Shown here piece by piece: positions 1 through 7,835 of a stretch of DNA of 45,862 nt (the first letter of the stretch is position 1; each line of letters begins with the position of its first letter). The notes beneath the pieces were generated by a model. The model was not told the origin of the DNA. It did no database searches and saw only the letters and a program-made list of their open reading frames with translations. The translations under genes were made by a program, and so were the position numbers. Origin of the DNA: Opitutia bacterium UBA4506 (GTDB taxonomy: Bacteria; Verrucomicrobiota; Verrucomicrobiia; Opitutales; Puniceicoccaceae); assembly GCA_002388665.1 (NCBI GenBank), contig DGMY01000031.1, positions 505 through 46,366 of the forward strand, given 5' to 3'.

Positions 1-16
1 CGCGAAGGCCGCCTAA

Positions 17-104
17 TGGCGGAAGGGGAGGGATTCGAACCCCCGGAGGCTTTCACCTCAGCGGTTTTCAAGACCGCCGCAATCGACCACTCTGCCACCC
101 TTCC
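17..104 (-). tRNA. tRNA-Ser(UGA)
   Basis: Read on the minus strand this is a complete class II tRNA. The acceptor stem pairs GGAAGGG (98-104) with CCCTTCC (21-27), followed by discriminator G and an encoded CCA (17-19). The anticodon loop is CTTGAAA, giving anticodon TGA, on a GGCGGT/ACCGCT-type stem. The T arm reads GGGGGTTCGAATCCCTC. The extra bases between anticodon and T arms form the long variable arm expected of tRNA-Ser. An AT-rich stretch (115-121, TATTAAT on the minus strand) could be a -10 element, but no convincing -35 is seen at the right spacing. Confidence 0.97.
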
Positions 105-136
105 GAGTTAAACGATTAATAGAATTGAGCTTTTTC

Positions 137-316
137 CTACTTTTCAAGCTTTGTTCGACACGGATTCGTGTTTCGTTTTGGAAAAAGACAACCACAGCCC
201 GCTCCACAGCAATTTTTGCGTCGGATACAGACGTAGTTTCGCCCTCCTAGAAGAAAGAAGGCGGCACTGCTAATGACGAGCAGTGCGCAAAAAATGATGA
301 CAAACCATCCGAACAT
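137..316 (-). CDS. Small Cys-rich single-pass membrane protein (hypothetical microprotein)
   Basis: An uninterrupted 59-codon frame (ATG 314-316, TAG 137-139) lies 82 bases downstream of fabF on the same strand. It begins MFGWFVIIFCALLVISSAAF, a clean hydrophobic helix of about 24 residues. This is followed by a short basic tail with a cysteine cluster (CIRRKNCCGAGCGC, then one more Cys), giving seven cysteines in all. The helix followed directly by positive charges suggests membrane anchoring with a cytoplasmic tail. The Cys spacing could bind metal or haem, but no known motif is matched. No Shine-Dalgarno is visible, as with most genes here. I do not recognise the family. It could be a co-transcribed microprotein or a chance frame in a 294-base gap. 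The coherent hydrophobic/basic layout favours a real gene. Confidence 0.5.
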   Translation of the reverse strand: MFGWFVIIFCALLVISSAAFFLLGGRNYVCIRRKNCCGAGCGCLFPKRNTNPCRTKLEK

Positions 317-398
317 GTAAAGGGGAACGGAAACTGGATGTTCCTCTCGGTCAAGACAGCCGATCCGTCTGGATCGGAAGACCTCTAGTTCCTACCGA

Positions 399-1655
399 TT
401 AGGCGTAGCGGCGGAATGCAATCGATGTATTGTGACCGCCGAAACCGAGGTTGTTGGAAATCGCAATATCAACATCTGCCTCGATCGCTTTATTCGGTAC
501 GCAATCGAGATCACAATCCGGATCGGGATCTTCGTAGTTGATCGTCGGAGGAATCTTTCCGGTTTGAATCGCCTTGCAGCATGCAGCTGCTTCGATTCCG
601 CCGGCGGCTCCCAGCAAGTGACCCGTCATCGACTTCGTGGAGGACATCCGGAGCTTTGCCGCATGTTCTCCAAAAACTTTCTTCACCGCGAGGGTTTCGA
701 ACTTGTCGTTGTACTTCGTCGAAGTCCCGTGAGCGTTGATGTAATCGACCTCATTCTTCTCGACCCCAGCATCTTTCAGAGCGCCGTTCAGCGCTTCAGC
801 CAAGCCCTTCCCTTCCGGGTCCGGCATGGTGATGTGGTGAGCGTCGCAAGTCGCTGCGTATCCGGCTACCTCGCAATAAATACGGGCGCCACGGGCTTTC
901 GCAGACTCCTCGGACTCGAGAACCAGAATGCCGGCACCCTCTCCCATTACGAAACCATCGCGGTTGAGATCGAACGGACGGCTCGATTTCTCCGGGGTAT
1001 CGTTGAAGCTGGTACTCATGGCCTTCATCGAGCAGAACCCGGAATATCCGAGCCTGGTGATTGCGGCTTCACTTCCGCCGGCGATCATGATGTCTGCCCG
1101 CCCGTCGCGAATCATCTGAGCCGATTCGCCAATCGAGTGCGAACCTGTCGCACAAGCACTGACCACCCCGAAATTCGGACCCCGCGCATTGATGTCGATC
1201 GCAACGACCCCGGAGGCCATGTTGGCAATCAACGCCGGAATCATGAAAGGCGATACGCGACGCGGCCCGCGCTCAAAGAGCGTAAAGGACTGCTTTTCGA
1301 TCGTCTCCATGCCTCCGATGCCCGAGCCGATCAAGACGCCGAGGCGTGCCGGATCGACCGTGGATGGATCCAAGCTGGCGTCTTTCAAAGCCAGCCGGGT
1401 TCCCGCTACAGCAAACTGCGTGTAACGGTCGTTTCGTCGAGCCTCTTTAGGATCCATGTACTCAGCTGGGTCGAAGTCATTGACTTCAGCCCCAACCTTG
1501 GATGGATAAGCCGAAACATCGAATCGGGTCACTCCTCCGATACCGGATTTACCGGCTAGAAGAGATCCCCAAAAGTCATCGATGTTGCTCCCTAGAGAAC
1601 TAACGATCCCGAGTCCGGTGACGACGACTTTGCGCTTTTGTTGATCAGAAGCCAT
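399..1655 (-). CDS. fabF: 3-oxoacyl-ACP synthase II (KAS II)
   Basis: Condensing enzyme of type II fatty-acid synthesis: it joins malonyl-ACP to a growing acyl-ACP with loss of CO2, in the cytoplasm. The 418 residues match the usual FabF length (about 410-420). The thiolase-fold catalytic triad is visible: Cys168 in VSACATGSHS, His309 in INAHGTSTKYND and His346 in MTGHLLGAAGG. The start follows the pattern MASDQQKRKVVVTGLG, with the conserved VVTGLG strand immediately after a short polar leader. It is third in the minus-strand order fabG-acpP-fabF, starting 45 bases after acpP, so almost certainly one transcript. Nothing is missing or truncated. KAS I (FabB) is less likely because the acpP neighbour and overall motifs are typical of FabF. 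Confidence 0.97.
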   Translation of the reverse strand: MASDQQKRKVVVTGLGIVSSLGSNIDDFWGSLLAGKSGIGGVTRFDVSAYPSKVGAEVNDFDPAEYMDPKEARRNDRYTQFAVAGTRLALKDASLDPSTVDPARLGVLIGSGIGGMETIEKQSFTLFERGPRRVSPFMIPALIANMASGVVAIDINARGPNFGVVSACATGSHSIGESAQMIRDGRADIMIAGGSEAAITRLGYSGFCSMKAMSTSFNDTPEKSSRPFDLNRDGFVMGEGAGILVLESEESAKARGARIYCEVAGYAATCDAHHITMPDPEGKGLAEALNGALKDAGVEKNEVDYINAHGTSTKYNDKFETLAVKKVFGEHAAKLRMSSTKSMTGHLLGAAGGIEAAACCKAIQTGKIPPTINYEDPDPDCDLDCVPNKAIEADVDIAISNNLGFGGHNTSIAFRRYA

Positions 1656-1700
1656 AGAAGAAATCGCCGACTAGATAGAAGGGTCCGCTCCTTAGCAAAG

Positions 1701-1955
1701 TCAGGAAGACTTGCTCTTGATGTACTCGACGACGCTGCCGACTGTTTGTAGCTTCTCGGCGTCAGACTCCGGGATTTCTCCGTTAATCTGATCCTTAAAC
1801 TCTTCTTCGAAAGCCATAATCAACTCGACCGTGTCTAGTGAGTCAGCTCCTAAATCGTCGAGAAAAGAAGCTTCGGTTGTAACCTGCTCCTCATTTACAT
1901 TGAGCTGATTTACAATAATCTCCTTGACGCGATCTTCGATGGATTTCTCTGCCAT
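1701..1955 (-). CDS. acpP: Acyl carrier protein
   Basis: An 84-residue acidic four-helix protein that carries acyl chains on a 4'-phosphopantetheine arm during fatty-acid and lipid synthesis. The attachment serine is Ser39 in the invariant motif GADSLDTVELIMAFEEEF. Length and charge are normal for AcpP. It sits between fabG (about 39 bases upstream) and fabF (45 bases downstream), the classic order. A weak CAGGA lies just ahead of the ATG. Otherwise no ribosome-binding sequence is obvious, although this should be one of the most highly expressed genes in the cell. Confidence 0.98.
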   Translation of the reverse strand: MAEKSIEDRVKEIIVNQLNVNEEQVTTEASFLDDLGADSLDTVELIMAFEEEFKDQINGEIPESDAEKLQTVGSVVEYIKSKSS

Positions 1956-1994
1956 ATTCCTGGGTGTTAAAAGGTTGGTGAAAAGAACGAAGAA

Positions 1995-2744
1995 TCACAT
2001 GACCATACCACCGTCAACCGTAAAAGTCTGACCGGTGATGTATCCTGCACGTGGTCCGGCGAGAAAACCGACTGTAGCGGCAATCTCCTCGGGATCTCCC
2101 ATCCGTTTCATTGGAATCATTTTCAAAATATTAGTTTGGATCTCATCGCCCAATTTCTGAGTCATGTCAGTTGCGATAAAACCGGGTGCGACGGAATTTA
2201 CAGTGATCGAGCGTGCGGCCAATTCCTTGGCGAGACTCTTGGTAAACCCAATCATCCCGGCTTTGGCTGCCGCGTAATTGGCCTGCCCGGCGTTTCCGGT
2301 GAGTCCAATCACCGAAGAAATGTTGATCACGCGACCCCAGCGGCGGCGTGTCATCGGACGGATCAAATTTTTCGACCAGTAGAAGCAGCTGTTCAGGTTT
2401 GTTTTCAGGACATCATCCCAATCGTCTTCACTCATGCGAATAAACAGCATGTCGCGGGTAATCCCAGCGTTGTTGACCAAAACATCAACGCACTCGTACT
2501 TTTTCAAAATCTCTTCTGAAGCTGCGGCAACGGCCTCCGAATCGGCAACGTCGCAGCCGTAGGCTTCTGCCTCACCACCCTGCTCCCGCACGGCCTCCAC
2601 TGCCCGAGAAGCGGACTCCACGGAGCGCGCCACACAAAGAACGCGAAACCCGAGGCTTCCCAATTCCTTGGCAATCGCGAGGCCAATTCCACGACTCGCC
2701 CCAGTGACCAGGGCTGTCTTTTTCTCTTCGGCTTGGTCTGTCAT
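1995..2744 (-). CDS. fabG: 3-oxoacyl-ACP reductase
   Basis: NADPH-dependent short-chain dehydrogenase that reduces 3-oxoacyl-ACP to 3-hydroxyacyl-ACP. The Rossmann motif TGASRGIG lies at about residues 14-21, NNAG at 91-94, and the catalytic Ser144, Tyr157 and Lys161 in NISSVIGLTGNAGQANYAAAK. It ends with the usual GQTFTVDGGMVM. The frame stays open upstream to 2840, but the extra 32 residues are not FabG-like and run towards the divergent gene. The ATG at 2742-2744 gives 249 residues (family about 245-250), so that start is chosen. It is first of the fabG-acpP-fabF set, with the promoter expected in the 130-base divergent gap 2745-2874. Confidence 0.95.
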   Translation of the reverse strand: MTDQAEEKKTALVTGASRGIGLAIAKELGSLGFRVLCVARSVESASRAVEAVREQGGEAEAYGCDVADSEAVAAASEEILKKYECVDVLVNNAGITRDMLFIRMSEDDWDDVLKTNLNSCFYWSKNLIRPMTRRRWGRVINISSVIGLTGNAGQANYAAAKAGMIGFTKSLAKELAARSITVNSVAPGFIATDMTQKLGDEIQTNILKMIPMKRMGDPEEIAATVGFLAGPRAGYITGQTFTVDGGMVM

Positions 2745-2874
2745 AAGGGAGGAGACTGGCCCGAATTTACTGAATCGGCTAGGAAAAAATCGATCCGCCA
2801 CAGCCCAAACCGCCCGCTCTCCCGCTAAGGGAATCCCCATTTCGCAGCGGTTTCGGATCGAATGTCACAGAAAA

Positions 2875-3624
2875 ATGCCTTATGCCGCCTTCGTGAAGTC
2901 CGAAATCCGTTTGCAGAAATTCCTTTCCCAATCCGGGGTTTGCTCCCGCCGCAAGGCCGAGGAGCTCATCCAGGAAGGCCGTGTCGAAGTCGATAATCGC
3001 ATCGCTACCATTGGCGAATCCATCACCCCCGGCAGCACCGTCGTCCACGTCGACGGGAAGCGGGTCATCGCCCGCCAACAGGACCACCTCACCCTGATCC
3101 TGAACAAGCCGCGCCACTATGTCTGCACGCACGCCGATCCACACCAGGACAACACGGTCTTCGACCTCCTGCCAAAGCAATGGCAGGATCCTCGACTGGT
3201 TTGCGCCGGGCGACTCGACAAAGACACAGAAGGCCTGCTGGTACTGACCACCGACGGCGATCTAGCACAGCGGCTCACCCACCCCTCCAAGCGGGTCATC
3301 AAGCGCTATCAGGTCCGGGTCCAGCGCGATCTCCAGGGCGAGGACATCCCTCGCCTCCTCCGGGGCCGGACGATCGAGGGCCAATGGCTTCAATTTGACA
3401 AAATCATCCCGCCGAAGCACAAAGCCAACGAATTCGAGGTCCACCTCGACCACGGCAAAAAACGGGAAATTCGACGCCTGCTCGAGTCCTTTGGCTACTT
3501 GGTGAAACGACTGAAACGAACCCAGGTCGGGGCCTACAAATTGCGGGGTCTCGCCCGCGGCCAGGTTCGCCCTCTTCGCACATCCGAGATCCGGGCCATG
3601 CTCGCCTCGAAAGATGATTCCTAG
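2875..3624 (+). CDS. rluB: RsuA/RluB-family pseudouridine synthase
   Basis: Converts a specific uridine of rRNA to pseudouridine. An N-terminal S4 RNA-binding domain (about residues 11-60, IRLQKFLSQSGVCSRRKAEE) is followed by the catalytic domain, with nucleophile Asp115 in the signature AGRLDKDTEGLLVLTTDG and a C-terminal basic GKKREIRRLLESFGYLVKRL. The ATG at 2875 gives 249 residues. An upstream in-frame ATG at 2668 would overlap fabG antisense and adds a non-conserved extension, so I rejected it. RluB (23S rRNA) is the most likely member, but RsuA (16S) or RluF cannot be excluded from sequence alone. It is divergent from fabG. Confidence 0.88.
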   Translation: MPYAAFVKSEIRLQKFLSQSGVCSRRKAEELIQEGRVEVDNRIATIGESITPGSTVVHVDGKRVIARQQDHLTLILNKPRHYVCTHADPHQDNTVFDLLPKQWQDPRLVCAGRLDKDTEGLLVLTTDGDLAQRLTHPSKRVIKRYQVRVQRDLQGEDIPRLLRGRTIEGQWLQFDKIIPPKHKANEFEVHLDHGKKREIRRLLESFGYLVKRLKRTQVGAYKLRGLARGQVRPLRTSEIRAMLASKDDS

Positions 3625-3695
3625 GAAATCTCTCCGCGTTTTCCCAATTTCTTCGGTCCGCTGTCAATGAATCGATTTCCGATTTGATAAAACTA

Positions 3696-3725
3696 TTGTT
3701 CCAAACAGCAAACACCGCCTAGTAT
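3696..3725 (+). promoter_or_regulatory. Possible sigma70-type promoter
   Basis: TTGTTC at 3696-3701 and TAGTAT at 3720-3725 are separated by 18 bases, about 30 bases ahead of the ATG at 3759. The match to -35/-10 consensus is partial and promoter consensus in this lineage is uncertain. Confidence 0.3.
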
Positions 3726-3758
3726 ACCCACTTCCAAATTCAAACAATAAGCCGGTTT

Positions 3759-5237
3759 ATGAAACGAGTCCTTCTCACTCTCAGCGCCTTGGGTGCCTTC
3801 CTCTCCGCCCAGGCAGAAATCGAAATCCTCTATCTCGCGCCGAATGACACCGCTCCGGTACTCGGCTCCATTTCTACAGATTCTAGGGATTTCAGAACCG
3901 CCACTCCCGTCGACGGCAAAAAAGACTGGATGAAAGTCGTCCGCAAGGACCACTACAGCGGTTTTATCGCCAAAGACAGTCTGACCTCAGACGGAACCGT
4001 CGAGCCTGGCACGGCCATGTTGATGACCCCTTCCAAATCGGGAAAGGTCTTCACCACGATCGAAGCGGGCGATGAGGTCTCCATCAATCTCGTCGATGAT
4101 TGGACTGAGATTACGGTCTACAAATCGATTCCCGGGTATTTCATCCCCGAGGATCGCAAAGCGACTCCACCGGCAAATGTTTCTCCCGGAGCAGCCGGTC
4201 AGATTACCTACGCCAACGACCCTTTACTGGCTCGAGCCAACAATACCCGCTACACCGCTCCGGCACTGACGAGTCCGCTGACAGCCGCATCCAATCCTAT
4301 TGCCGCCCAACCCACCATTCCCACTTCCGTTCCGATGACCGGATTTGAAGAGGTCAACAGCCTGAATCCAGCTTTCGGTCGCACTGGCAAAGACGGCCAA
4401 ACCGCAGGCTACTCCCTCGGCGCGGGTTCCACCCCGATCCCCAGAGAGGACACGACCGCACCTTTCCTCGACACTTCCATGGAAGCCCCGACTTCGGTCG
4501 CCGCAATCCCACTGCCCACCGCTGCCGATCCTAAACCAAGGATCAATCCTCCCACCCAAGCTGAAGAGGTGGACGTTCTTTCCGACGCCACTTCGGAAGA
4601 GATCGAAACAGCCGACAACGAAGCCGCCGAGGTGGATGCCGGTGAGCTGATCGCTGCCCCGGCAGTCGAGGAGACGATCGATTCTCCTGAGGTAGACCAA
4701 GAAGAGGCGATGGAAGCAATTGATGCAGGCACCGAGGAGATGGTGGGTGAAGAAGGAGATGACTCCGAGGTCATTCCCCTGGCGCCCTCTGCCGCCGTTG
4801 TCGGCAGTGCAGCTGCCACGTCGGTCGTCGCTTCATCGGGGCCCGCAGAGGAGCCTATCCAAACGGCTCCCGTCGTGATCATCGAAACTGAGGAAGATGT
4901 TGAGGTCGCCAACAACGTGGCCGAGTCCGTCGTCCCCGGTGTCACCCAGCCGATCGCAGAAGACGAACCGCCACTGATCCCTCCGACTGACATCAACCGC
5001 ATCTACATCGGAAAGCTCCAGCGGACCGAGCGCGGGTTCTGGGGGTCCAAACCAAAATTTGATTTCGAACTGCTCAACTACTCCGGGAACCGCATTGCCT
5101 ATGTGGACATCTCCGAGATCCCCGCGGGTAGCTACGAGAAATTCACCGATCAGATCGTTCAGGTGTACGGCCTCCTGGTCCCTTCCGGCGAGAAGGACAC
5201 CCTGCTGATCAAGGCTGCAAACGTTACTCTTCGATAG
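3759..5237 (+). CDS. Secreted SH3-like protein with long acidic linker
   Basis: Unrecognised 492-residue exported protein. A signal peptide (MKRVLLTLSALGAFLSAQA) precedes about 100 residues resembling two bacterial SH3-type repeats (residues about 21-120, with APNDTAPVLGSI and KSGKVFTTIEAGDEVSINL). Then comes a Pro/Ala/Thr-rich and strongly acidic low-complexity region (about 120-410, rich in Glu, Asp, Ala and Val) with no expected fold. A compact C-terminal domain follows (about 411-492, INRIYIGKLQRTERGFWGSK to the end). The layout suggests a periplasmic protein that holds two folded ends apart, perhaps on peptidoglycan. That is inference only. It begins the run leading to folD, 29 bases downstream. 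A possible promoter is TTGTTC (3696-3701), 18 bases, TAGTAT (3720-3725). Confidence 0.8.
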   Translation: MKRVLLTLSALGAFLSAQAEIEILYLAPNDTAPVLGSISTDSRDFRTATPVDGKKDWMKVVRKDHYSGFIAKDSLTSDGTVEPGTAMLMTPSKSGKVFTTIEAGDEVSINLVDDWTEITVYKSIPGYFIPEDRKATPPANVSPGAAGQITYANDPLLARANNTRYTAPALTSPLTAASNPIAAQPTIPTSVPMTGFEEVNSLNPAFGRTGKDGQTAGYSLGAGSTPIPREDTTAPFLDTSMEAPTSVAAIPLPTAADPKPRINPPTQAEEVDVLSDATSEEIETADNEAAEVDAGELIAAPAVEETIDSPEVDQEEAMEAIDAGTEEMVGEEGDDSEVIPLAPSAAVVGSAAATSVVASSGPAEEPIQTAPVVIIETEEDVEVANNVAESVVPGVTQPIAEDEPPLIPPTDINRIYIGKLQRTERGFWGSKPKFDFELLNYSGNRIAYVDISEIPAGSYEKFTDQIVQVYGLLVPSGEKDTLLIKAANVTLR

Positions 5238-5266
5238 CCCATCTTCCTTTCCGAAAAAATCGACTC

Positions 5267-6148
5267 ATGGAATTGATCAACGGTAACCAGATCGCCCAAC
5301 AAGTTACGGAAGAACTCGCGAACGAGATCCGTGCCCTCCCCGAAAACCAACGCCCGAAGGTCGCCTTCGTGCGCGTCGGTGAGGATCCCGCCTCCGTTTC
5401 GTACGTTCGGAAAAAGGAGAAAACCGCGGCAGCGGTGGGCATCGACAGCGAGCTCCACTTGTTTCCCGAGGACATTTCCCGCGAAGATCTTTTTGCCGAG
5501 ATCGACCGGCTGAACGCCGATCCATCGATTCACGGCATCCTCGTTCAGTCTCCCCTTCCGTCTCATATCCCCGACCAAGAGGCATTTGATCGGGTAAGCG
5601 CAGAGAAGGATGTGGATGGTTTCCACAAAGTGAATCTGGGCAAGCTCTGCCAAGAGGACAGTTCGGGCTTTGTTGCCTGCACACCGAGCGGGGTCATCGA
5701 GATGCTCGACCGCACCGGGATCAATATCCCCGGCAAACATGTGGTCATCGTGGGGCGCAGCCTGATCGTTGGTAAGCCCCTCTCTCTCCTTTTCCTACGA
5801 CGGGATCCTTTGGGTGATGCCACCGTTACGGTGTGCCACTCCAAAACTCCCAACTTGGAAGAGATCACCCGCCAGGCAGACATCCTCGTCGCCGCTGTTG
5901 GACGCCCGGGAATCATCCGCGGGCACATGGTCAAACCCGGCGCCACGGTCATTGATGTTGGAATCAATCGCGTCGAAGACTCGAGCCGCAAGTCCGGCTA
6001 CGCACTCAAGGGTGATGTCAATTTTGAAGAGGTAGAGCAGGTCGCCGCTCACTTGACGCCGGTCCCCGGCGGTGTGGGCCCCATGACCGTAGCAATGCTG
6101 ATGAAGAACACCTACAAAGCGTTTCAATTGGCTGGTGATCGAGCATGA
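5267..6148 (+). CDS. folD: Methylenetetrahydrofolate dehydrogenase/cyclohydrolase
   Basis: Bifunctional enzyme interconverting 5,10-methylene-, 5,10-methenyl- and 10-formyl-tetrahydrofolate with NADP(H), supplying one-carbon units for purines and formyl-Met-tRNA. The 293 residues are the normal length. Substrate-binding SVSYVRKKEKTA carries the YxxxK pair (Tyr46, Lys50). GILVQSPLP and KDVDGFHKVNLGKL are the family loops. The nucleotide-binding region has GRSLIVGKPLSLL, and the C-terminal signature is TPVPGGVGPMTVAML. The stop overlaps the start of the next gene in an ATGA (6145-6148), so translation is probably coupled to the RDD protein. Confidence 0.97.
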   Translation: MELINGNQIAQQVTEELANEIRALPENQRPKVAFVRVGEDPASVSYVRKKEKTAAAVGIDSELHLFPEDISREDLFAEIDRLNADPSIHGILVQSPLPSHIPDQEAFDRVSAEKDVDGFHKVNLGKLCQEDSSGFVACTPSGVIEMLDRTGINIPGKHVVIVGRSLIVGKPLSLLFLRRDPLGDATVTVCHSKTPNLEEITRQADILVAAVGRPGIIRGHMVKPGATVIDVGINRVEDSSRKSGYALKGDVNFEEVEQVAAHLTPVPGGVGPMTVAMLMKNTYKAFQLAGDRA

Positions 6149-6720
6149 ATATCGAGCCCGAGATCGTTGAGGCCGAGATCCTCGACGAACCGCCTGAACC
6201 CGAATTTGAACCCGGTCCCATTGGCGCCCGTTTTGGGGCACTCTGCCTGGATGTCATTCTTGTCACCGCTGTCTTCACGCTTCTTCTGACTCAATACATC
6301 CTACCCGAGTTCTATCCCGGGGCCATGGATGAGCTCATGGAGCACTTCACCAATCCCGACGAAGACTCCTCCTTCTCGTCGGGCATGAGTGACTACCTGA
6401 CAAAGGCCCTGACTACCGCCAACGGGATTTCCTTTTTCTTCATTTTCCTGTACTTCACGCTGGCTCCGGTCCTCCTCAAGGGGGGGACTTTGGGGATGAA
6501 AATTTTCAACCTTCGGATTCAGCAACGAGACTCTGCCGAGCCAGCGCCCCTGAGCGCCCACTTCGTCCGGGCTGCGATCAAAACCGTCTGCCTCCAAGTC
6601 CTCTTTCCGCTACTCACCCTGTTATTCCTCTACGCATTCCGCAGCAGCGAGCGGATCGCCGTTCATGATTTGGCGGCGCGCACCCGAGTGGTCCGAGCCC
6701 CAGCATTTACCACCAAATGA
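6145..6720 (+). CDS. RDD family membrane protein
   Basis: 191-residue inner-membrane protein of unknown role. After a 25-residue acidic N-terminus comes the RDD helix GARFGALCLDVILVTAVF, a second hydrophobic segment around FFFIFLYFTLAPVLL, the conserved GGTLGMKIFNLRI loop, a third helix (LQVLFPLLTLLFLYAF) and the typical end AVHDLAARTRVV. Family members have been linked to ion exchange in some bacteria, but nothing here shows a substrate. It is sandwiched between folD and the kinase with 4-base overlaps on both sides, which points to coordinated synthesis rather than to a function. Confidence 0.85.
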   Translation: MNIEPEIVEAEILDEPPEPEFEPGPIGARFGALCLDVILVTAVFTLLLTQYILPEFYPGAMDELMEHFTNPDEDSSFSSGMSDYLTKALTTANGISFFFIFLYFTLAPVLLKGGTLGMKIFNLRIQQRDSAEPAPLSAHFVRAAIKTVCLQVLFPLLTLLFLYAFRSSERIAVHDLAARTRVVRAPAFTTK

Positions 6721-7835
6721 AAACACCAAACAAAATCCTCATCGTCGACGACGAACCGGTAAACGTAAAAGTCCTTCAGAGAAAGCTCGAGAAGGCCGGG
6801 TTTGAGGTACAGATGGCCAACAACGGATTCGAGTGTCTGGACAAGGTCGATGAGTGCGCCCCCGATATCATCCTCCTCGATATTATGATGCCGGACATGG
6901 ACGGGGTCGAAACCTGCCGCCGCCTAAAACAGAATCCCCGCACCGAAAGCATTCCCGTCATTTTCGTCACCGCGAAAATGGATAGAACCGACAAGATCTC
7001 AGGCCTCGAAACCGGCGCGATCGACTACATCACCAAGCCGATCGATATGGAGGAAACTTTGGCCCGCATCCGCACGCACCTGCGACTGGAAATGATGCAC
7101 CGGGAGAATATCGAGCTGCAACAGCGACTCGGTGAAGCACGCCGCACCGCAGCGATTGGAAGCATGACCCAGGGCATCGCCCACAACCTCAACAACCTTC
7201 TCGGTGTGGTCGTGGGTTATCTGGATCTTCTCAAGTTGCGCATGAATCAACCCGACAAGCTGGAGAAGGGCATCGCTTCGATGGAGAAAGCCGTGAAACG
7301 CATGGTGAACCTCGTACGCCAACTCAGCTCAATGGTGACCGATGAGCCGATTGCACGTATCAAAGCCAACCCGGCCGACTGCGTGCAAAACGTGATCGAG
7401 CGCAGCACTCGACAGGACGAGGAGGAGAGAACCATAACGGTCGAAAACAATCTTCCTCAGGATTTTGAAACCCATACTTCTCTCGAAACGATTGAGTCCT
7501 GCGTCGAACACTTGATCCGCAATGGCATTGAGAGTTATCCAGAAGACCTACCGTCCAACGAGCGACCTGTCCACGTCTCACTCAACCTAATTCAGGATGC
7601 GGGTGAACAAGAGGTCGAGATTCGCATCTGCGACCGGGGTGAAGGCATTCATCCGTCGGTTCGCGACAATCTGTTCGATCCGTTTATCTCAACGAAGAAT
7701 TCGGTCGGAAGAGGATTTGGGCTCACCGTAGTCAAACACTCGATTTCCCATATTGGGGGCGGAGTGTCGATCACACCGAACCCTTCGGGGGTCGGAACTT
7801 GCGCTATTCTTAAAATTCCCGTGGATTCGGAATGA
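6717..7835 (+). CDS. Response-regulator/histidine-kinase hybrid
   Basis: 372-residue soluble signalling protein. A receiver domain (about 1-122) has acidic pair Asp11/Asp12, phospho-acceptor Asp55 in LLDIMMPDMDG and Lys107 in ITKPID. A short coiled linker is followed by a kinase dimerisation domain with His156 in GIAHNLNNLLG and a HATPase domain with N-box HLIRNGIES, G1 DRGEGI, F-box FDPFISTKN and G2 GRGFGLTVVKH. There is no membrane segment or sensor domain, so the receiver probably passes phosphate or gates the kinase. It must be driven by a separate kinase, or itself phosphorylates a partner. No partner regulator lies in the window. It overlaps the RDD gene and proC by ATGA junctions. Confidence 0.92.
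   Translation: MKTPNKILIVDDEPVNVKVLQRKLEKAGFEVQMANNGFECLDKVDECAPDIILLDIMMPDMDGVETCRRLKQNPRTESIPVIFVTAKMDRTDKISGLETGAIDYITKPIDMEETLARIRTHLRLEMMHRENIELQQRLGEARRTAAIGSMTQGIAHNLNNLLGVVVGYLDLLKLRMNQPDKLEKGIASMEKAVKRMVNLVRQLSSMVTDEPIARIKANPADCVQNVIERSTRQDEEERTITVENNLPQDFETHTSLETIESCVEHLIRNGIESYPEDLPSNERPVHVSLNLIQDAGEQEVEIRICDRGEGIHPSVRDNLFDPFISTKNSVGRGFGLTVVKHSISHIGGGVSITPNPSGVGTCAILKIPVDSE

Noticed and set aside
432..1559. 375-codon open frame on the plus strand
   Set aside because: It lies fully antisense to fabF, lacks any family motif and arises from the codon bias of the real gene.
2668..2874. N-terminal extension of the pseudouridine synthase
   Set aside because: It overlaps fabG antisense and holds no S4-domain sequence; the conserved core starts just after the ATG at 2875.
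4409..5002. 197-codon minus-strand frame rich in Ser/Ala/Thr
   Set aside because: It mirrors the acidic low-complexity region of the secreted protein on the other strand; its composition is what such a mirror gives.
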